Part shown: positions 33,160-48,299 of the stretch, piece by piece
How the letters are laid out: every line of letters starts with the position of its first letter
How positions within the stretch are numbered: the stretch's first letter is position 1
DNA from: Thereva unica
Lineage: Eukaryota > Arthropoda > Insecta > Diptera > Therevidae
NCBI GenBank assembly: GCA_949987705.1
Contig: OX465286.1
Location: forward strand, 18,427,676-18,491,675
Length of the DNA: 64,000 nucleotides
Reading direction: 5' to 3'
Notes under the pieces: generated by a model
What the model was told of the DNA's origin: nothing
The model's database searches: none
What the model saw: the letters and a program-made list of their open reading frames with translations, nothing else
Position numbers and translations under genes: made by a program

Positions 33160-34360
33160 TGCAACTACCCCTGCTTTTGTTTGGGGAGTAGTTTACTCCT
33201 AGCAAAAACGCATTAAATTTCCGCCAGGTTTGCGACCTTTAACAACTTAAAAATAGATGGCGTTTTGTTTTTTAATGTTAAATAAATTAGCGATAAATTA
33301 TTTAAAAGTGATTTTTTAAAGTAAATATACAAAAACGATAAATATACTATGCGATAAGATCTAAAATGTCTTTTTATTATTAAAATAATAATTATTTGAA
33401 TTTTTTTAAGCATAATAATATAATTTGAGGTTATGTTTTACTTGTGTTTACTTCTGATATCAAAAATCGCGTTCCACTGGCCGGCCATGTACTGTGGAGT
33501 ACTTGGGAGTAGAAAATATCAACGCAGATATTATAACCTTAACGGAGGGACAGATCCATCTTTGAGATTATTTTGGAAGTATTTTTTTTTATTATTATTA
33601 TTTAAAATCGAAACAAACTGTCTTAATTTAATATTTAATAAAGAATTGTTTTTTTATATGTCTGACAAGACAATAAACTTCAAATATTGAATAAAGCGGA
33701 ATGGAAGCCCAGCGATTGGAAAGCACTGAGGATATACTACCATTTGAATACATAAAAATCAGACGACGATAAATCGATCTCAAATGAAACATTTTAAATT
33801 AAAATCCACAATATTGAAAGATTTGGAAAAAAGTTTAATTATATACATATGTGCATATATATAAAGACTTTTAGGAGAGACACGAAACTGTGCAGTCAAA
33901 GAACTAAGAACAAAAAAAAATTCGCGTTACACGAGAACAGAGATTGTACGAGTAAACTGACACTTATATTCCAATTCCTGGATTTAATTTTGATGTTTTT
34001 TTTTTGTATCTCTCTTCTCAAAAATGACAAAAATTTCATACAAAACATGTCTATTACTACAGAGGGTAATAAAAAGGTAATAAAACAAATTCACTTAAAA
34101 GCGCTGTTAAAGAATTGAGTTTGTGTTAATTGGGGAGTTCCATGCAGCATACCCGGTAACCGAGCTTTCGCAAAACTCCCTCCCAACAGCCAGGGTAGGC
34201 AGGAGAGGCTGCGCAGTCAGGAACCCACGGGAAGACGGAACAGATGTTGCGTTTAATAATTGAAAGTATAATTTCAAAAACCAGGTAAGGTTATACAAGA
34301 CACAAATTCCCACTGTAAATCGTAATTAAGATATGTATTAATTTAATAATGAATGCAGAA
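33160..34360. other. No recognisable feature
   Basis: AT-rich with small ORFs typical of chance. I recognise no gene or TE in it. Confidence 0.5.
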
Positions 34361-34362
34361 CA

Positions 34363-34464
34363 GGGGTGGTAACACGTAAGCTGTTTCAATCGACCTCTTC
34401 ATACAAAAATCTACAAATATTTGTATGAAGAGGTCGATTGAAACAACTTACGTGCTACCACCCC
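34363..34464. repeat. Foldback element, ~45-bp arms with a short loop
   Basis: The left arm runs from GGGGTGGTAACACGTAAG to TCTTCATACAAA and the right arm is its reverse complement with two mismatches. A loop of about 11 bp separates them. The hairpin sits beside a decayed tandem repeat. An RNA from either strand would form a near-perfect stem. Confidence 0.85.
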
Positions 34465-34469
34465 AGGAG

Positions 34470-35035
34470 AAATTTTGGGTAAATAGGCATCACTTAGACA
34501 GACTAGACGTATTAAATAGTAATTCAGCAGCGCTGAATATGAACACAGAAGGTTTTGCATGGTTTCTTGCTCCTACTATGTATTTTTGGCAATTTAAGCG
34601 GCACTGACTAGCAGGCGAAATAAGCTAAGAAGCTGTTTAAATGCAATTGCGAACTATGCTGCATCACTTAAAAGCATAGACGCATTAAATAGTAACTCAG
34701 CAGCCCTAAATATGAGCACAGAAGGTTTTTGCATACTTTGTTGCTCCTACTATGTGTTTTTGGTAAATTCAGCTGGGCTGAATAGCAGGAGAAATGAGCT
34801 AAGAAGCTTTTCGACAGCAATTGATAATATTGCTGCATCAAATAAGAGCATCGATGTATTAAATAATAATTTTAAGTAAATTTAATCTGAAATATTCAGA
34901 TGCAAAGCGCATACTATAAACCAATTTTCGGTAAATTAAGCTGCGCTGAGTAGCAAGTGCAATGAGTTAAAAGGTTGTTCGACAGCAATTGACAATAATG
35001 TTGCGATAAATAACCGCATAGACGTTAGTTAGTAT
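34470..35035. repeat. Diverged tandem repeat, ~175-bp unit, about three copies
   Basis: The motif ATTAAATAGTAAYTCAGCAG followed by ATGARCACAGAAGG occurs near 34508 and 34684, with a weaker third copy near 34858. The motifs GCAGGMGAAATRAGCTAAGAAG and GACAGCAATTGA also recur in the same order. The copies are clearly older than the satellite at the left of the window. Confidence 0.7.
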
Positions 35036-35157
35036 AGTATTATTAGTATAGTTAGTTTTAGTTATATCAGCAACACCAGAAAGTGTATATCTGAGAAGTA
35101 AGCATTATTTGGACTGATGACGGCTGTAGCGCGTATCGCCAAATGTTGAACAGCAAG

Positions 35158-35266
35158 GGGCCTGGTCAAAAACGTATGACTGATGTCATTCTGCAGTATT
35201 CAGCAATTATAAGTCTGTAGCTGAATACTGGCTGAATTAGTGCAGTCTTGCGTTTTTACCAGGCCC
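35158..35266. repeat. 109-bp foldback MITE
   Basis: It starts GGGCCTGGTCAAAAACG, ends CGTTTTTACCAGGCCC and has a central GCAGTATTCAGC/GCTGAATACTG pairing, so the whole unit is a near palindrome. It has no coding content, and the flanks show no obvious duplication. Confidence 0.75.
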
Positions 35267-35449
35267 ATACTGAAAATTTAATTTTCCAAATAATGAGCGA
35301 AGTAATGTGCTGGATTAATCACCATATTGAAGCTTTTTTTAATTCCATTCAGAGATCTTGATCGTCTTTAGCTGATATAGACACGTTTTTTTTTGTGACG
35401 GACCGGACCAACTTTTAAGCTGCGACAAATGAACAATGGAGTTTAAAAC

Positions 35450-37080
35450 TAAAATATATTAACTAGTATGTTGTGTTTTTTTCCTTTTATTTTTCAGTTC
35501 TTTTCCTTTAAATATAATGGTTTTATTGCGAAAATGTTACTTAATAAAAAAATAATAATTTAAGTAGTTCACAGTCACACGAAAAAAAAAATTCACAAAT
35601 CAAAATATAAAATCCAAGCAATCATGCGCCCTTGATTTCAATATTACATACTCCAAAAACACACATACATATATATATATTCAACTCGCACTCAATAAAT
35701 ACACTTATACACATAAACATACACAAATTCATCATCCATGTGCATACAAAGTTTATATAGGAGAGGGGAACAATATGAATATTAAATATTACAATTAAAT
35801 AAATTAATGCCATTATAAACATAAAAATTGGAGAGAGATAAACAACCATCGGAAGTTGCGATTTTGTTTTTAAACTTTTAATAATATTGTTTTTGTTTTT
35901 TTTTTTTTTTTAATATAGTTCTGATTATTTATTAAGTTGGTTTTTGCTTTTGCTTGTGTTTTTATTTTTATTATTATTAATATTTTTTGTTGTAATTTTT
36001 TGTATTAAGAGTTTTTTTCTTAACTACTTATTTTTTTTTTTTTTGTTTTAAACCGAAAACAAGTTGTTTTATTTTTATATTTCTCATATTTTTATTAAAA
36101 AAGAAAATGCTTGGTTTTTTTTTGTTTTTAGTTATTTTAAATTTTATTTTTTTTTTCATTTAAAAAAACGTAAAGAAAAAATTATATTTATATACTTGTT
36201 TTTTCTTTTTGGTTTGTTTAAATATTTCTTTCCCGGAAATATATTTGGTTGTGTGTGTATTACGACAAATTTTACGACGAATAGTTATTCAGTGTTTTTT
36301 TTTATTTATTTTTATAATATTTTTTTGTTGTTTTTCATTTAGTATATTTTTTTACACACGCTCACACATATATTATATACATACTTTTCTTGATGTTATA
36401 TGTTAAAGTATATGTAATTATTCCATCATCAGTGAAGAAGATGAGTAGAAATGTGTGTGTATGGTTTTTTGCGTCTACTATACTTATTATTTTTTATTTA
36501 TTTTTATATACTTTTTGCTCCTTTCGAAATGGTTTTGGTTTGTTATTTTTCCTATCAAGAGTATATTATGTCATTTTTTGGGTAATAGTTTATCTTCTTT
36601 CTCGTAATCATGGTTTTTCTTCTTAATCTTCTTTTTATTTCTTATATTTTAGTTTTATTTATTTTTTTTGTTTAGTTATTTTTATTTTGGTTAGGTTAAT
36701 TTGACGTGTATTCTTGTTTGTTTTTTTTTGGTTTATTTTTTCTTTTTTTTATTATCTTAAATATCTATTTAATAATTATTTAATTGTATTTAATTTTATG
36801 AAAGAAAAATGCTATTTATTTATTTATGTTGAATATATAATTTGTTTGCTTGCTTAAGTAATATAATTTATAAAAAAACAGAAAGGAAAATAATTTTAAA
36901 TAACCACACTTACTGTGTTTGCTTTTCTATTTTTTTTTTGTTATTACGTTTACTATTCATGAAGATGATTAAAAGCATATTTTTTTGGTGTTTTTATCTT
37001 TTTTTTTTAGGAAATGTACAGATTTTTTCTAGATGGAATATTCTTCTTAAAAAAAATATATAAAAATAATAAACGTTTTT
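35450..37080. other. T-rich non-coding block
   Basis: Long T runs on the plus strand; the ORFs are Phe/Leu/Ile-rich composition artefacts. Confidence 0.7.
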
Positions 37081-39167
37081 ATTTTTTATTTTAACTTGCC
37101 CCTTGGCTAAGTAAAAATAAAAGCGGAACAGCTTAGTAAAAAGTCACCAAAAAGTACAAAAAGAGGGGAAATAGAGGGGTAATAATATAGCAATAATATA
37201 AAAAATAAAATGAGAAAGCTGGGGAAAAAATATCAACAAGAGAAGTTTAGACCAAATCGGTTAGTGGTGAAAAATCTCCACCTAAAAATGCTTTTGATTG
37301 TGTTGAAAAGCTTGAAAGTTTTGGACCATTTAAGCTAACGCGCTTTAAAAGCGTACTAAAAGCTCACAGGAAAAGAAAATAACTTTTTAGACATTTTTTA
37401 TAGTAATTTGGGAACAGTGGTGAAAGTTTTCATTCCCTGGCCAATACGTAATTTCATTCGGAGAAGTTTCGCGCTATTGCAAAGGGAACCTGGAGTGGCG
37501 CTGCTGAGGCCATTTTATTTCCGAAACAAGTTAAAGCTTTAAAGCTGGCGTTTGTTTAGTATTTGGAAATAACGCCAGGCTTTTTTTTAGCACAAAAGGT
37601 CTAAATTGAAATCTAGGGTTAAAACCAAAAGCTTTGGCTGATTATATTCACATTCCACAGCTTTTGCCCAGGGAATTCTGAGTGCGGGACAAACTTCGTA
37701 GCAAGCTCTGTACAGTCCAGCGTGAAAATATAGAAAGTATTTTCGATAAGCAGTAGAGAACTGCTTCCACATTGTATCCTTCGGAAAGTGTTACGAAGAT
37801 TTTAGATTTCTGTTCAACAGACAAATTTTTCAAGCATGGCCATATAAGGAACTTTTGAGTCAGCCATTCTTGAATAGTGCGTGAAAATTTGCTTTAGCTT
37901 AATGAATTTTTCAGTCACTGAAGGAAGTTACGTGAGTTTGAAATTAAATTAATTACTATTTTGTAAATAGTTATGGAAGTTTTCTCTGAGAAAAAAAAGG
38001 TATGGAATTGAAGAGACTCCCCATGAGACGAAGCGGATTGGTTCTGCTTGAGTTTTTATGCAGGAAACTTCTTTGACACATATTTTGGCTTTCGAAAAAG
38101 CCCCTACAATATAGATTCCATTGAGCTTCTCAAGAAGCAGTCGGCAAGAAAGTGCAACGCACTTGCAAAAGAAGGCTTCGTCATGTCTTAAAGTAGGCTT
38201 CTTTGTCCCAAATGGTAGAGGTTTCATTTTGGTGGTGTGGTAAGCGAGTGTTAATGGTCTAGTTGTATTTAATAGCCTCATAGACACACGGGAATCAAAA
38301 TATAACGAAAATTTGTAATTTATGACAAACGCCTTTACGAAGTGGCTATATAGGATTGATTTAAAAGAAACCTATGCTTCTACCTACTATAGATGAAACG
38401 AAAATCACCACAAGTGAATTCTATAAAAAAATGGTTATTCCGATATATTAGAAAGTGATCGCCAACCTACAGCTACATAGGGGAATTAACATGTTGTTTG
38501 TGTTTCATGCCGAAACTGTGCTATACTGCTGGAAGTGCGTCTACCCATCTTCCTTGTAGACCGTACGATTGGAAACAGACTTATGGCAAGCTTATGTATA
38601 TATTTATCGAAAATTCTGGCTAATGGGTCTAACTAAACGGCCTATCACTTGCCCAGACTCACTTTATAAACACTTTCAGAAAATCGGTCGATTTGTTTTT
38701 TTTTAGACAAGGGGGCGCAGGAAAGTTTATGTGTTAACCTAACTTGTGAATCCACAAATAATTTTCAGTCTCATAGCAAATTACCCTAACACACAAATTA
38801 TCGTTTATTACTCGAATCATACCCAAAATAGGTTTGATATGAGTCCAAAGTGAATGGGTTTGTGATTAGGCCCAATGGTAGACGACCGCAGAGAAAAACA
38901 CATTTTCTTACTCATAAAAAATTATCCCAATCAAAGATTGATGGTTAGCTGAGAGATGCATGACCAAATTGCTGCTTGGTCACAAATATCCGAACTTTGG
39001 ATATCTGGCGCCTTTCAGTTTTAATTTAGCATTCTCACAGTTTACGGGTATAGGATGTGGATGATTTACTTTTCCGACCAATATTATTTATATCCATATA
39101 ATATAAAAACACATGAGCTTTATGACTTTGTATTAACTATAGCATGGAAGATACCCAATAAATGCAA
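37081..39167. other. No recognisable feature
   Basis: Mixed-composition DNA with short open frames on the minus strand (37587-37833, 37949-38287) that match nothing I know. Confidence 0.5.
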
Positions 39168-39474
39168 TGGCCTCGATTCCCAGATCCGACGGGAGGGAAG
39201 TGAGTTGCGGATTTGACACTTTGCGATTCTCAGATCCGCAACCCCGAATTTCTTTTTGACATTTTCCGCGCTGTAAAAGTGTGATCCGCAACAAATTTTC
39301 TGCGGATTTGAACGACAAATGCGCCTGAGATAATCCGACATCATATATTTCATTATCGCGTGAGTCTTCACTCCGAATTTTCGATTTAAACCAATTCGGG
39401 ACTGCGGATTTGAGAATCGCAAAGTGTCAAATCCTCACTCACTTCCCTCCCGTCGGATCTGGGAATCGAGGCCA
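39168..39474. mobile_element. MITE with ~80-bp terminal inverted repeats
   Basis: TGGCCTCGATTCCCAGATCC begins the element and its reverse complement ends it. The arms stay alignable for about 80 bp (…ACACTTTGCGATTCTCA…), leaving roughly 150 bp of interior. It has no ORF of its own. The exact target duplication is unclear. Confidence 0.8.
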
Positions 39475-40181
39475 ATAATAGAAAAGTGTTTGCATTTCTT
39501 TATATTAACAAAGAAGAAAATCAGAAAGAAAGCTCTCAAGATTTTTGTTAACAACTTGAAAGCTGAGGGTTTGAAACTAAAATTATAGCTTTATAAGTTG
39601 TCAAAAATTTAGTGTTTGCTTAAACCAGTTACGACGCTTTAAAAGTAAAAATCTTTGCTTAAAGCTTTTTAAAGTTTATAAATGTGATATATGTAAATAT
39701 CAATAAGCTTAAAAAGCTTTTTTAAATTCAAAAAGCTTTTTTTGTAGAATTATTTTTGAAGGAAATTTGAGCTTTTAAGTTTATTTTATAAAGATGCTTT
39801 TATCAATGCTTTAAACCATAAATTTTAGCGGAGAAAATTCAATTGTGAAAAATGCAAAATTCTACTAAAAGTTTTCCAGTAAAAGTAGATAAGGTATGTT
39901 TTTTTGTTTTTATATGAACTTGGATACCACCCGCCTCCTCTCTGTCATTTTCAATCAAGTGTATGGAATTTTCTATTTTAGAATTGTATTCGAATCGTAT
40001 CATATGTCGTCTTGCGATCGGAAATTAAAAACCATCAACACTTTTAATGTACATGCTTGGAAGTCTATTTTGTATAAAATGCTACAAGTCGGAAATTCAG
40101 CTATCAGAAATAGTATAAAAGCATTGCGCTTCTACCTTTTTTTTATATGAAAAAACAAAGCTTAAGAGTAACCCTTTATAC
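39475..40181. other. No recognisable feature
   Basis: AT-rich, with repeated AAAGCTTTTT-like hexamers near 39640-39800 but nothing that resembles a gene. Confidence 0.5.
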
Positions 40182-41695
40182 TACCAGTCCGTCATGTCGT
40201 TCAGTTCATGATGTCTAGTAGTAAGCTTGGTTTGAAGAATAGAGGAGAATAGGAAAGGTAGAGGGGGGATCTGGAAAATGACGATGAACCTCACGTTTGA
40301 ACTCTAAGGTGTTGTATGAGTTCGGAAATACTGACTGCGGGAGATTATTCCACAGTCGAGTTTTTCTATTCATAAACGAACTTCTAAACCGTATTGTGCG
40401 CGAAGGGCTGGAGGGAGGGGGCTCTAGGGTATAGGGGTGAGCCGAGCGGGCTAGTCTTGTGTTGCGGGAAAAGTATTGCCGTGCAGGCAGGATGTGCTGA
40501 ATTACAGTGGGACAGTCGCCATGGTAATAGCGATAAAGTACGGAGAGGGCAGGGGCGGTGCTTTCATAGGTGTAAATGGTGCACTTGCACCGGGCGCAAT
40601 TTCAGAAATGAAAATTTAAAAAAAATTGGAAACTTCCGAAAAGTGGAGAAGTTTTCCCGTGCATTCATTGTCATATATTAAAGGAACTGTACATACTCTC
40701 TGTGCCTTTTTCCATTGCCTTTCGCAAGATGTGGCCAATCCAATTCCATTTCGTTCGTCTGATTTCGTCGTTCTTGACTGGAGCGGTGTCATAATTGTTG
40801 ATTTGTAATGCGAACTTCGAATTCGTCGTGCTATTATGGATCCCTAGTTTGACGAGAATTACCTGGATCTGCCTCTGTTCTGGAGTTATTGAAAGCGCCT
40901 TCTATGTCCAGGAAGACTGTAAATCCTGATTGGATTAAGGGCACGGTCGGCGCTTTCATAGGTGTATTTGGTGCATTTGCACCGGGCGAATTGGACGAGG
41001 CGTAATTTTAAAAAAAAAAGTGAAAAAGTGTTACCATGCCTTCAGTTTCATATATTAAAGGAACTCCACAGAATGTTTGTGTTTTTTTCTATTGTCCTTC
41101 ACTGCGATCAAAAAATTATAGGGGCGCAATATGGGATTGTGCACCGGGCGCAAAAATGTCAAACGCCGGCCCTGGGAGAGGGTTGCTACATTCCTACGGT
41201 GGCTTAAGGTGTCTATGGAGGCGCGTGAGGGGCCATCACCAATGGGCTTGAGGGCGCGATTTTGCATCTTGTCGAGACAAGCCAAGGTGGTTTTTGGGGC
41301 GACTGCCCAGATATACGAGTTGTATTCGAGGCGCGGCTGAATGTAGGTTTTGTATATTGTACCCCAGGCGTCTGGCTGGAGGAGGAACTTGCATCTCTTG
41401 AGATATCCGAGACATTGCGAGGCTTGGAGATCAGGCAGTACTTCGTTTTCGTGCCATTGAATTCGACGCGGTTCATTTCGCCCCAATTAAGAATCGATTC
41501 GATATCCCGGTTGATCGAAGTGGACATCAGTTGACGGTGGTAAAGACAAGGTCTGGCACGTGCTTGGCTTATATTGCCGAAGGAGTAAGAGAAATGCAAA
41601 GTACCGTCATCAGCAATCGACGTACAAATATTAATATTGACGACGTTGATTGCTGTTTGAACTGGATTTGCAGTTGGCTCGCGGAATGTTGGAAA
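40182..41695 (-). pseudogene. LINE ORF2 C-terminal fragment interrupted by a hAT-like insertion
   Basis: On the minus strand the catalytic box region reads ADDGTLHFSYSFGN (about 41615). INRDIESILNWGEMNRVEFNGTK, YIQPRLEYNSYIWAVAPKT and LDKMQNRALKPIG follow, up to HRRNVATLS. The frame then meets the hAT element at 41182. It resumes past 40549 as VLYRYYHGDCPTVIQ and then INRKTRLWNNLPQSVFP, ending near 40205. Removing the insertion and one 8-bp duplication makes the frame continuous. The LINE is 5' truncated (it starts at the RT active-site region) and resembles CR1/Jockey-type elements. Confidence 0.8.
40550..41174 (+). mobile_element. Composite hAT-like element carrying a LINE RT fragment (copy 1, 625 bp)
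   Basis: The ends CAGGGGCGGTG and CGCCGGCCCTG form a hAT-like inverted repeat, and the flanks are a perfect 8-bp duplication GGAGAGGG (40542-40549 and 41175-41182). The left part contains a hAT end with GTGCACTTGCACCGGGCGCA. The middle (about 40740-40930) reads on the minus strand as a LINE RT piece with FLDIEGAFNN. A second copy of the left hAT end starts near 40943, followed by the right end. No transposase is present. The same arrangement occurs at 54120. Confidence 0.85.
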
Positions 41696-42691
41696 AAATA
41701 AAACAAATATAAAAGAATAAAAATAAATATGCTGAATAAAAATTCACATCTAGAATGTTTTTTTTTGTTTTTGTTTCTATTTTTTTGTTGCTGTATTTTT
41801 TTAAATACGATTATTATTATTATTTATACACACACTTCAATTGTTGTTTTATTTGCATTTTTTTTAGATATTTAAAACCGAAATAGTGTTTTATAGTTAC
41901 TTAAGATTGAACTTTTTTCTGTTTCTGTCTTTTTGTTGTGTGTATTTGTGGGCAATATTACATAAAAAAAATGATAATTTAATAATTGAGTTTTATTTTA
42001 TGTTTTTAAAAAATAAATAAGTTAAAATAACTATGCTGTAACATTATTTAAAAAAAAGCAAACAGCGTTTTTTTTAGTTGCGTGTGTATGTCGTGTTTTG
42101 TTTAAACATATATTATTATAATAGATTTAAAAAAAAACAGATTTTTATAACGACAAAAAATATTTGTGTGTGTGTGTTTTAACGTATTTTTTTTTGTTAT
42201 GCATTAATATTATTAATTAATATATTTTTTTGTTGTTATTAATTTTAACATACATTTAATATAAATATTGCACATATATATATTGTAATTAGTTGTTTTT
42301 GAATTCGTTGACTTATTTTCCATTATATAGTTTATTGTTTTGTGTTATTGTATTGTTTTTTTCTAGTTTTTTGTTTTTTTTAGTTCTATATTTATTTAAA
42401 CTTGCGTCTATAGTGTGTGTGTACAGTGTGTGTGTTTAGGTTATTGTTTTGCTGTTAAATGAATTTTGATAACATTTATTTTTTTTTAATATATATGTAT
42501 ATAAGATGCACAGTAAATTATTTTTTATTTTATATATTGTTTTATTTTTTTTTTTTTTGGTTTTTTTAAATATGTTTTTTTGATTTATATATTTATTATA
42601 GATTTTGTTTTTTTTTTGTTTTTAAATACTATTATTCGTAATTGTTGTATGGGTATATATTTTATGCATATTATATATTTGGTTTTTTTTT
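41696..42691. other. T-rich non-coding block
   Basis: Long T tracts and GT repeats; no gene or TE is supported. Confidence 0.7.
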
Positions 42692-43231
42692 AAAGGACAA
42701 TGGGCAAAAAAGCACGGGACCTGGTACAACCCTCCAATAGCAATAATTTAAACATCATTGGATAGGTATTTCTTAGTAGAACAATATTGACAATGGCGGC
42801 ATTTTTCTATTCGTTGTCCATTCGGAGTTATAGGCCGCTTTGTCCATCGAGTTTGCTTGCATATATTATATTTCTTATTTTCAAAAAAATATTGGTTAAC
42901 CAGAAAACGACTGAATCTTGCGCGCGCACCGAGCCGCTGCCGAGTTTTGGGTGTGGGGCGGGAGGACAATATCGGTCTCCGGGGCGCAACTTAGTATTTT
43001 TACGGAACGATAAAATTCTTGATGTTATAATGACAAGAATAATACGTATCGGTAAAAAAAACATTAAATAAAAGCATAAAAAAACATTTTCACATTTGTA
43101 GCCATAACTCCAAATGGACAACGAATAGAAAAACGCCGCCATAGTCAATATTGTTCTACTTAAAAATACCTATCTAACGATGTATATATCATTGCTATTG
43201 AGGGGTTGTACCAATCCGCCCATTGTCCTTT
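42692..43231. mobile_element. MITE with ~140-bp terminal inverted repeats (540 bp)
   Basis: The left end AAAGGACAATGGGC and right end GCCCATTGTCCTTT are inverted. The similarity runs on through GAACAATATTGAC and TTCTATTCGTTGTCCATT for about 140 bp on each side. The interior is more GC-rich (around CGCGCGCACCGAGCCGC) than its surroundings. Both strands give a small ORF that starts MTMAAFFYSLSI, which only reflects the inverted repeats. There is no transposase. Confidence 0.85.
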
Positions 43232-47690
<4,459 letters not shown>

Positions 47691-47703
47691 TTCAAGGGTT
47701 AGT

Positions 47704-47827
47704 CTGATAGCTAGATTGAAGTGGGTAGTATCATTCAGTCTATAGATGGCTAGTGCGGCGGCTACAAAACGGCGCACATTAGGCATCTACGGACTGGATG
47801 GAACTGCCGCTTCTATCTAGCTATCAG
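47704..47827. repeat. Short inverted-repeat element (124 bp)
   Basis: CTGATAGCTAGATTGAAGTGG at the left pairs with CCGCTTCTATCTAGCTATCAG at the right with two mismatches. A further inner pairing (CAGTCTATAGATG with CATCTACGGACTG) extends the fold. Confidence 0.65.
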
Positions 47828-48084
47828 TGAATAGTTTTTTGGATGAAAGGAAGCAATAAACTAGAAAGGGGGTGTTTTTTTAGATCTAGTCTGAGTTCTA
47901 TAACATCCTTCGCCCAACATACTTTAAGAAAAGATTATTACGGTTGTCTTACTGAGCTGTTCCTGCCCGCATAGCTACGACACAGGGGTGTTATATGCAG
48001 AATTCTTAATATGCATGGTATAATGCCAAATTTGCCAGGGTTCCGTTATTATCGACACGATTCTGTGCAATATCTTTAAGGGAT

Positions 48085-48205
48085 AATATCGAGAGTAATA
48101 AAATGGTAATAACAAGGTAATAAAAGAGTAATAAATGGGGGAAAAAAAGGTAATAAAAGAGTAATAAATGGGTAATACAAAGGTAATAAAAGGGTAATAC
48201 AAAAT
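48085..48205. repeat. Decamer-type minisatellite (GGTAATAAAA)n
   Basis: About ten imperfect copies of GGTAATAAAA/GAGTAATAAAT. The complementary form, TTTTATTACC, recurs at 59750-59830 and 60035-60080. Confidence 0.75.
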
Positions 48206-48299
48206 TTCCCTTCGCTTGAGGTATGATGATAGGCTCTTCCATCTGGGAGCTAGCTACTGAAAAAAAGTACATGGAGATGTCTCTCAGAGCTGGTCTAGA

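Noticed and set aside
34363..34464. Reading the long hairpin as a hAT with 8-bp duplication
   Set aside because: The end CAGGGGTGG is hAT-like, but flanking bases ATGCAGAA and GAGAAATT do not match.
37587..37833. Small minus-strand ORFs starting MKNLSVEQKSK
   Set aside because: The start looks protein-like, but the frames are short, overlap each other and match no family I know.
42787..43148. Two ORFs on opposite strands, both starting MTMAAFFYSLSI
   Set aside because: They mirror each other because they start in the inverted repeats of a MITE.
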